15,411 nucleotides of DNA from Actinomycetes bacterium (lineage in GTDB: Bacteria > Actinomycetota > Actinomycetes > Actinomycetales > Cellulomonadaceae). The notes under the pieces were generated by a model. It was not told where the DNA came from, made no database searches, and saw nothing but the letters and a program-made list of their open reading frames with translations. The stretch lies in contig JAEZBT010000419.1 of the NCBI GenBank assembly GCA_023426865.1, positions 1-15,411 of the forward strand, read 5' to 3'. Shown here in pieces: positions 13,458-15,411 of this stretch. Numbering within the stretch: position 1 is the stretch's first letter; every line of letters starts with the position of its first letter. Position numbers and translations under genes: made by a program.

Positions 13458-14063
13458 GTGACGCGGATCGGGGTACTGGCGCTGCAGGGCGACGTGCGTG
13501 AGCACGCCGCCATCCTCGAGGCGTCCGGTGCGCACGCCGTGCCCGTGCGTCGCCCGAGCGAGCTCGGCGGCCTCGACGGGATCGTCATCCCTGGCGGCGA
13601 GTCCACGACCATCGACAAGCTGCTCCGGGCGTTCGACCTCTTCGACCCCCTGCGGGCGGCGATCGCGGGTGGCCTGCCCGCGTTCGGCTCGTGCGCGGGC
13701 ATGATCCTGCTCGCCGACCGCATCACCGGCGGGATCGAGGATCAGCAGACGCTCGGCGGCCTCGACGTGACCGTGCGCCGCAACGCCTTCGGGCGGCAGG
13801 TGAACTCCTTCGAGACCGACCTCGTCGTCGAGGGCGTGCCGGACAGCGCGACCGACCCGGTGCACGCCGTCTTCATCCGGGCGCCCTGGGTGGAGGAGGT
13901 CGGCCCGAACGTGCAGGTGCTCGCCCGGGTGGAGCGCGGGCCCGCCGCCGGTAGGATCGTGGCGGTGCGGGAGCGCGACGTGCTGGCCACGTCCTTTCAC
14001 CCCGAGCTCACGGGGGACCAACGCCTCCACCATCTGTTCGTCACCATCGTCGAGAGCCGTTGA
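13458..14063 (+). CDS. pdxT: Pyridoxal 5'-phosphate synthase glutaminase subunit PdxT
   Basis: 201 aa, full length. A class I-type glutamine amidotransferase that releases ammonia from glutamine and passes it to PdxS. The catalytic triad is C79 in FGSCAGM and H181/E183 in SFHPELTGD; IPGGEST (about residues 44-50) forms the oxyanion region. IGVLALQGDVREH at the N-terminus is the family hallmark and fixes the GTG at 13458 as start. Unlike in many bacteria, pdxT is not next to pdxS: a Nudix gene, a minus-strand gene and an aminotransferase gene lie between. It has its own -10 box, so it can be transcribed alone. The YebC-family gene follows after 11 bases and is probably cotranscribed. Confidence 0.97.
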   Translation: MTRIGVLALQGDVREHAAILEASGAHAVPVRRPSELGGLDGIVIPGGESTTIDKLLRAFDLFDPLRAAIAGGLPAFGSCAGMILLADRITGGIEDQQTLGGLDVTVRRNAFGRQVNSFETDLVVEGVPDSATDPVHAVFIRAPWVEEVGPNVQVLARVERGPAAGRIVAVRERDVLATSFHPELTGDQRLHHLFVTIVESR

Positions 14064-14074
14064 GGAGCCCCTGC

Positions 14075-14836
14075 ATGTCCGGTCACTCCAAGTGGGCTAC
14101 GACCAAGCACAAGAAGGCTGTCGTGGACGCCCGGCGGGGCAAGCTCTTCGCCAAGCTGATCAAGAACATCGAGGTCGCGGCCCGCACCGGCGGTGGCGAC
14201 CCGGCCGGTAACCCGACCCTCTTCGACGCCATCCAGAAGGCGAAGAAGACGTCGGTCCCGAACGACAACATCGACCGGGCGGTGAAGCGCGGCTCCGGCC
14301 AGGAGGCCGGCGGCGCGGACTACCAGACGATCATGTACGAGGGCTACGGCCCGGGCGGCATCGCCGTCCTCGTGGAGTGCCTGACCGACAACCGCAACCG
14401 TGCCGCCTCCGACGTGCGCGTCGCCTTCACTCGCAACGGCGGCACGATGGCGGACCCGGGCTCGGTGTCGTACCTGTTCTCGCGCCGCGGCGTCGTGATC
14501 GTGCCGAAGGCCGACGGCCTGACGGAGGACGACGTCCTCACCGCCGTCCTCGACGCGGGCGCGGAGGAGGTCAACGACCTCGGCGAGGTGTTCGAGGTCA
14601 TGAGTGAGGCCAGCGACGTCGTCGCCGTGCGGACCGCGCTGCAGGACGCGGGCATCGACTACGACTCCGCCGAGGCGCAGTTCGTCCCCGCCACGCAGGT
14701 GGAGGTCGACGTCGAGGGCGCCCGCAAGATCCTGCGGCTCGTCGACGCGCTCGAGGACAGCGACGACGTCCAGAACGTGTTCGCGAACTTCGACGCGTCC
14801 GACGACGTCATGGCGGCGCTCGAGGACGAGGACTGA
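14075..14836 (+). CDS. YebC/PmpR/TACO1-family protein
   Basis: 253 aa, full length. The N-terminal MSGHSKWATTKHKKAVVDARRG, then KNIEVAARTGGGDP, NPTLFDAI, SVPNDNIDRAVKRG, EGYGPGGIAV and ECLTDNRNRAASDVR are diagnostic of the family. Members were long annotated as transcription regulators; more recent work on the family links some of them to helping ribosomes through proline-rich stretches, so I give only the family name. The start ATG is chosen because GAGGAG (14062-14067) lies 7 bases upstream and the family begins MSGHSKW. It sits between pdxT and ruvC, an arrangement shared by many actinobacteria. No signal peptide; cytoplasmic. Confidence 0.96.
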   Translation: MSGHSKWATTKHKKAVVDARRGKLFAKLIKNIEVAARTGGGDPAGNPTLFDAIQKAKKTSVPNDNIDRAVKRGSGQEAGGADYQTIMYEGYGPGGIAVLVECLTDNRNRAASDVRVAFTRNGGTMADPGSVSYLFSRRGVVIVPKADGLTEDDVLTAVLDAGAEEVNDLGEVFEVMSEASDVVAVRTALQDAGIDYDSAEAQFVPATQVEVDVEGARKILRLVDALEDSDDVQNVFANFDASDDVMAALEDED

Positions 14837-14869
14837 CCCCGGTCCCTCGCCGCGTGCCGCGCCGCCCTC

Positions 14870-14882
14870 GGCCCGTCGGGCC
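14870..14882. terminator. Small hairpin between the YebC-family gene and ruvC
   Basis: GGCCC (14870-14874) pairs with GGGCC (14878-14882) around GTC. It lies in the 61-base gap upstream of ruvC. Short and without a T-run, it could be a weak terminator or chance in GC-rich sequence. Confidence 0.3.
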
Positions 14883-14897
14883 TGTGACACTGGGCGC

Positions 14898-15411
14898 GTG
14901 CGCGTGCTCGGAGTCGACCCAGGCCTGACCCGCTGCGGGCTCGGCGTCGTCGACTCCGCCGCGGGGCGACGTGCCGTCCTCGTCGAGGTCGGAGTCGCGC
15001 GCTCGGACCCGGGGACCGCGCCCGAGCTCCGGCTGGCGACGATCGCCACCGAGGTGGACGCGTGGCTGGACCGGCACGCGCCGGACGCGGTCGCCGTCGA
15101 GCAGGTCTTCGCGCAGCACAACCTGCGCACGGTCATGGGCACGGCGCAGGTCTCCGGCGTCGTCATGCTGGCTGCCGCCCGGCGGGGGATCCCCGTGGCC
15201 CTGCACACGCCGAGCGAGGTCAAGGCAGCGGTGACCGGGCACGGTCGCGCGCCGAAGGCGCAGGTCCAAGCGATGGTCGCGCGGATCCTCGGGCTCGCTG
15301 AGGCCCCGCATCCCGCGGACGCCGCCGACGCGCTCGCGCTGGCGGTCTGCCACCTGTGGCGCCCGCTGCCCGGCGGTCTCGCCGCGGTCGGGTCCTCCGC
15401 CGGGGCCGGGG
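14898..15411 (+). CDS. ruvC: Crossover junction endodeoxyribonuclease RuvC (3' end outside window)
   Basis: 171 codons are visible and the frame is open at the window edge. RuvC cuts Holliday junctions symmetrically, working with the RuvAB branch-migration motor. The RNase H-like fold motifs are VLGVDPGLTRCGLGVV with D7, AVEQVFAQHN with E68, and HPADAADALALAVCH with D141 and D144; these four acidic residues correspond to the E. coli metal-binding set D7, E66, D138, D141. TPSEVKAAVTGHGRA matches the DNA-contact loop region. The GTG at 14898 directly precedes the conserved start of the family. The catalytic core is complete; only a low-complexity C-terminal tail is cut. In related genomes ruvA and ruvB follow, but they would be outside the window. 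Confidence 0.95.
   Translation, partial: MRVLGVDPGLTRCGLGVVDSAAGRRAVLVEVGVARSDPGTAPELRLATIATEVDAWLDRHAPDAVAVEQVFAQHNLRTVMGTAQVSGVVMLAAARRGIPVALHTPSEVKAAVTGHGRAPKAQVQAMVARILGLAEAPHPADAADALALAVCHLWRPLPGGLAAVGSSAGAG

Overview
This window looks like a core chromosomal segment of a very GC-rich actinobacterium, probably in the Micrococcales (Cellulomonas-like). The evidence is the G/C-saturated third codon positions, frequent GTG starts, an SsgA-like protein, a phosphatidylinositol mannoside (PIM) pathway and tight overlapping operons. Gene content and order from thrS onward resemble the thrS–HIT–pgsA–acyltransferase–pimA block and the nearby pdxS/pdxT–YebC–ruvC block known from Mycobacterium tuberculosis. 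I see no mobile elements, CRISPR array, toxin or defence genes, or foreign base composition.

Layout. Positions 1-231 hold the 3' end of a sirohydrochlorin-chelatase-like gene, followed by a strong hairpin at 251-285. The minus strand at 292-568 carries tRNA-Gly(GCC), tRNA-Cys(GCA) and tRNA-Val(GAC). A leaderless pabB-like gene (742-1902) is fused end to start with pabC (1902-2762), giving p-aminobenzoate for folate. An SsgA-family gene (2871-3299) runs on the minus strand, and tRNA-Val(CAC) follows on the plus strand (3426-3497).

From 3660 to 9702 there is one probable operon of six genes: thrS, a HIT-family Ap4A-phosphorylase-like gene, phosphatidylinositol phosphate synthase (pgsA), a PIM acyltransferase, pimA and a LemA-like membrane protein. 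Every junction overlaps by about 4 bp (GTGA or ATGA), so translation is probably coupled. pgsA, pimA and the acyltransferase form successive steps of PI and PIM synthesis at the inner membrane face.

From 9861 to 14063 lies a vitamin B6 region. pdxS overlaps a Nudix hydrolase gene. A convergent two-membrane-segment protein with a Pro-Tyr-Gly tail comes next. A divergent PLP-dependent aminotransferase and pdxT complete the region. PdxS and PdxT together form PLP synthase, and several PLP users (PabC, the class I aminotransferase) are nearby. The window ends with a YebC/TACO1-family gene and the catalytic part of ruvC, which runs off the edge.

Four genes (pabB, the membrane protein, the aminotransferase, pdxT) have a TANNNT -10 box only 6-8 nt before the start codon, which indicates leaderless mRNAs. 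I did not find a convincing undescribed system. The least explained items are the Pro-Tyr-Gly/glycine-zipper membrane protein, the LemA-like gene at the end of the PIM operon, and a candidate operator between the two divergent leaderless promoters.
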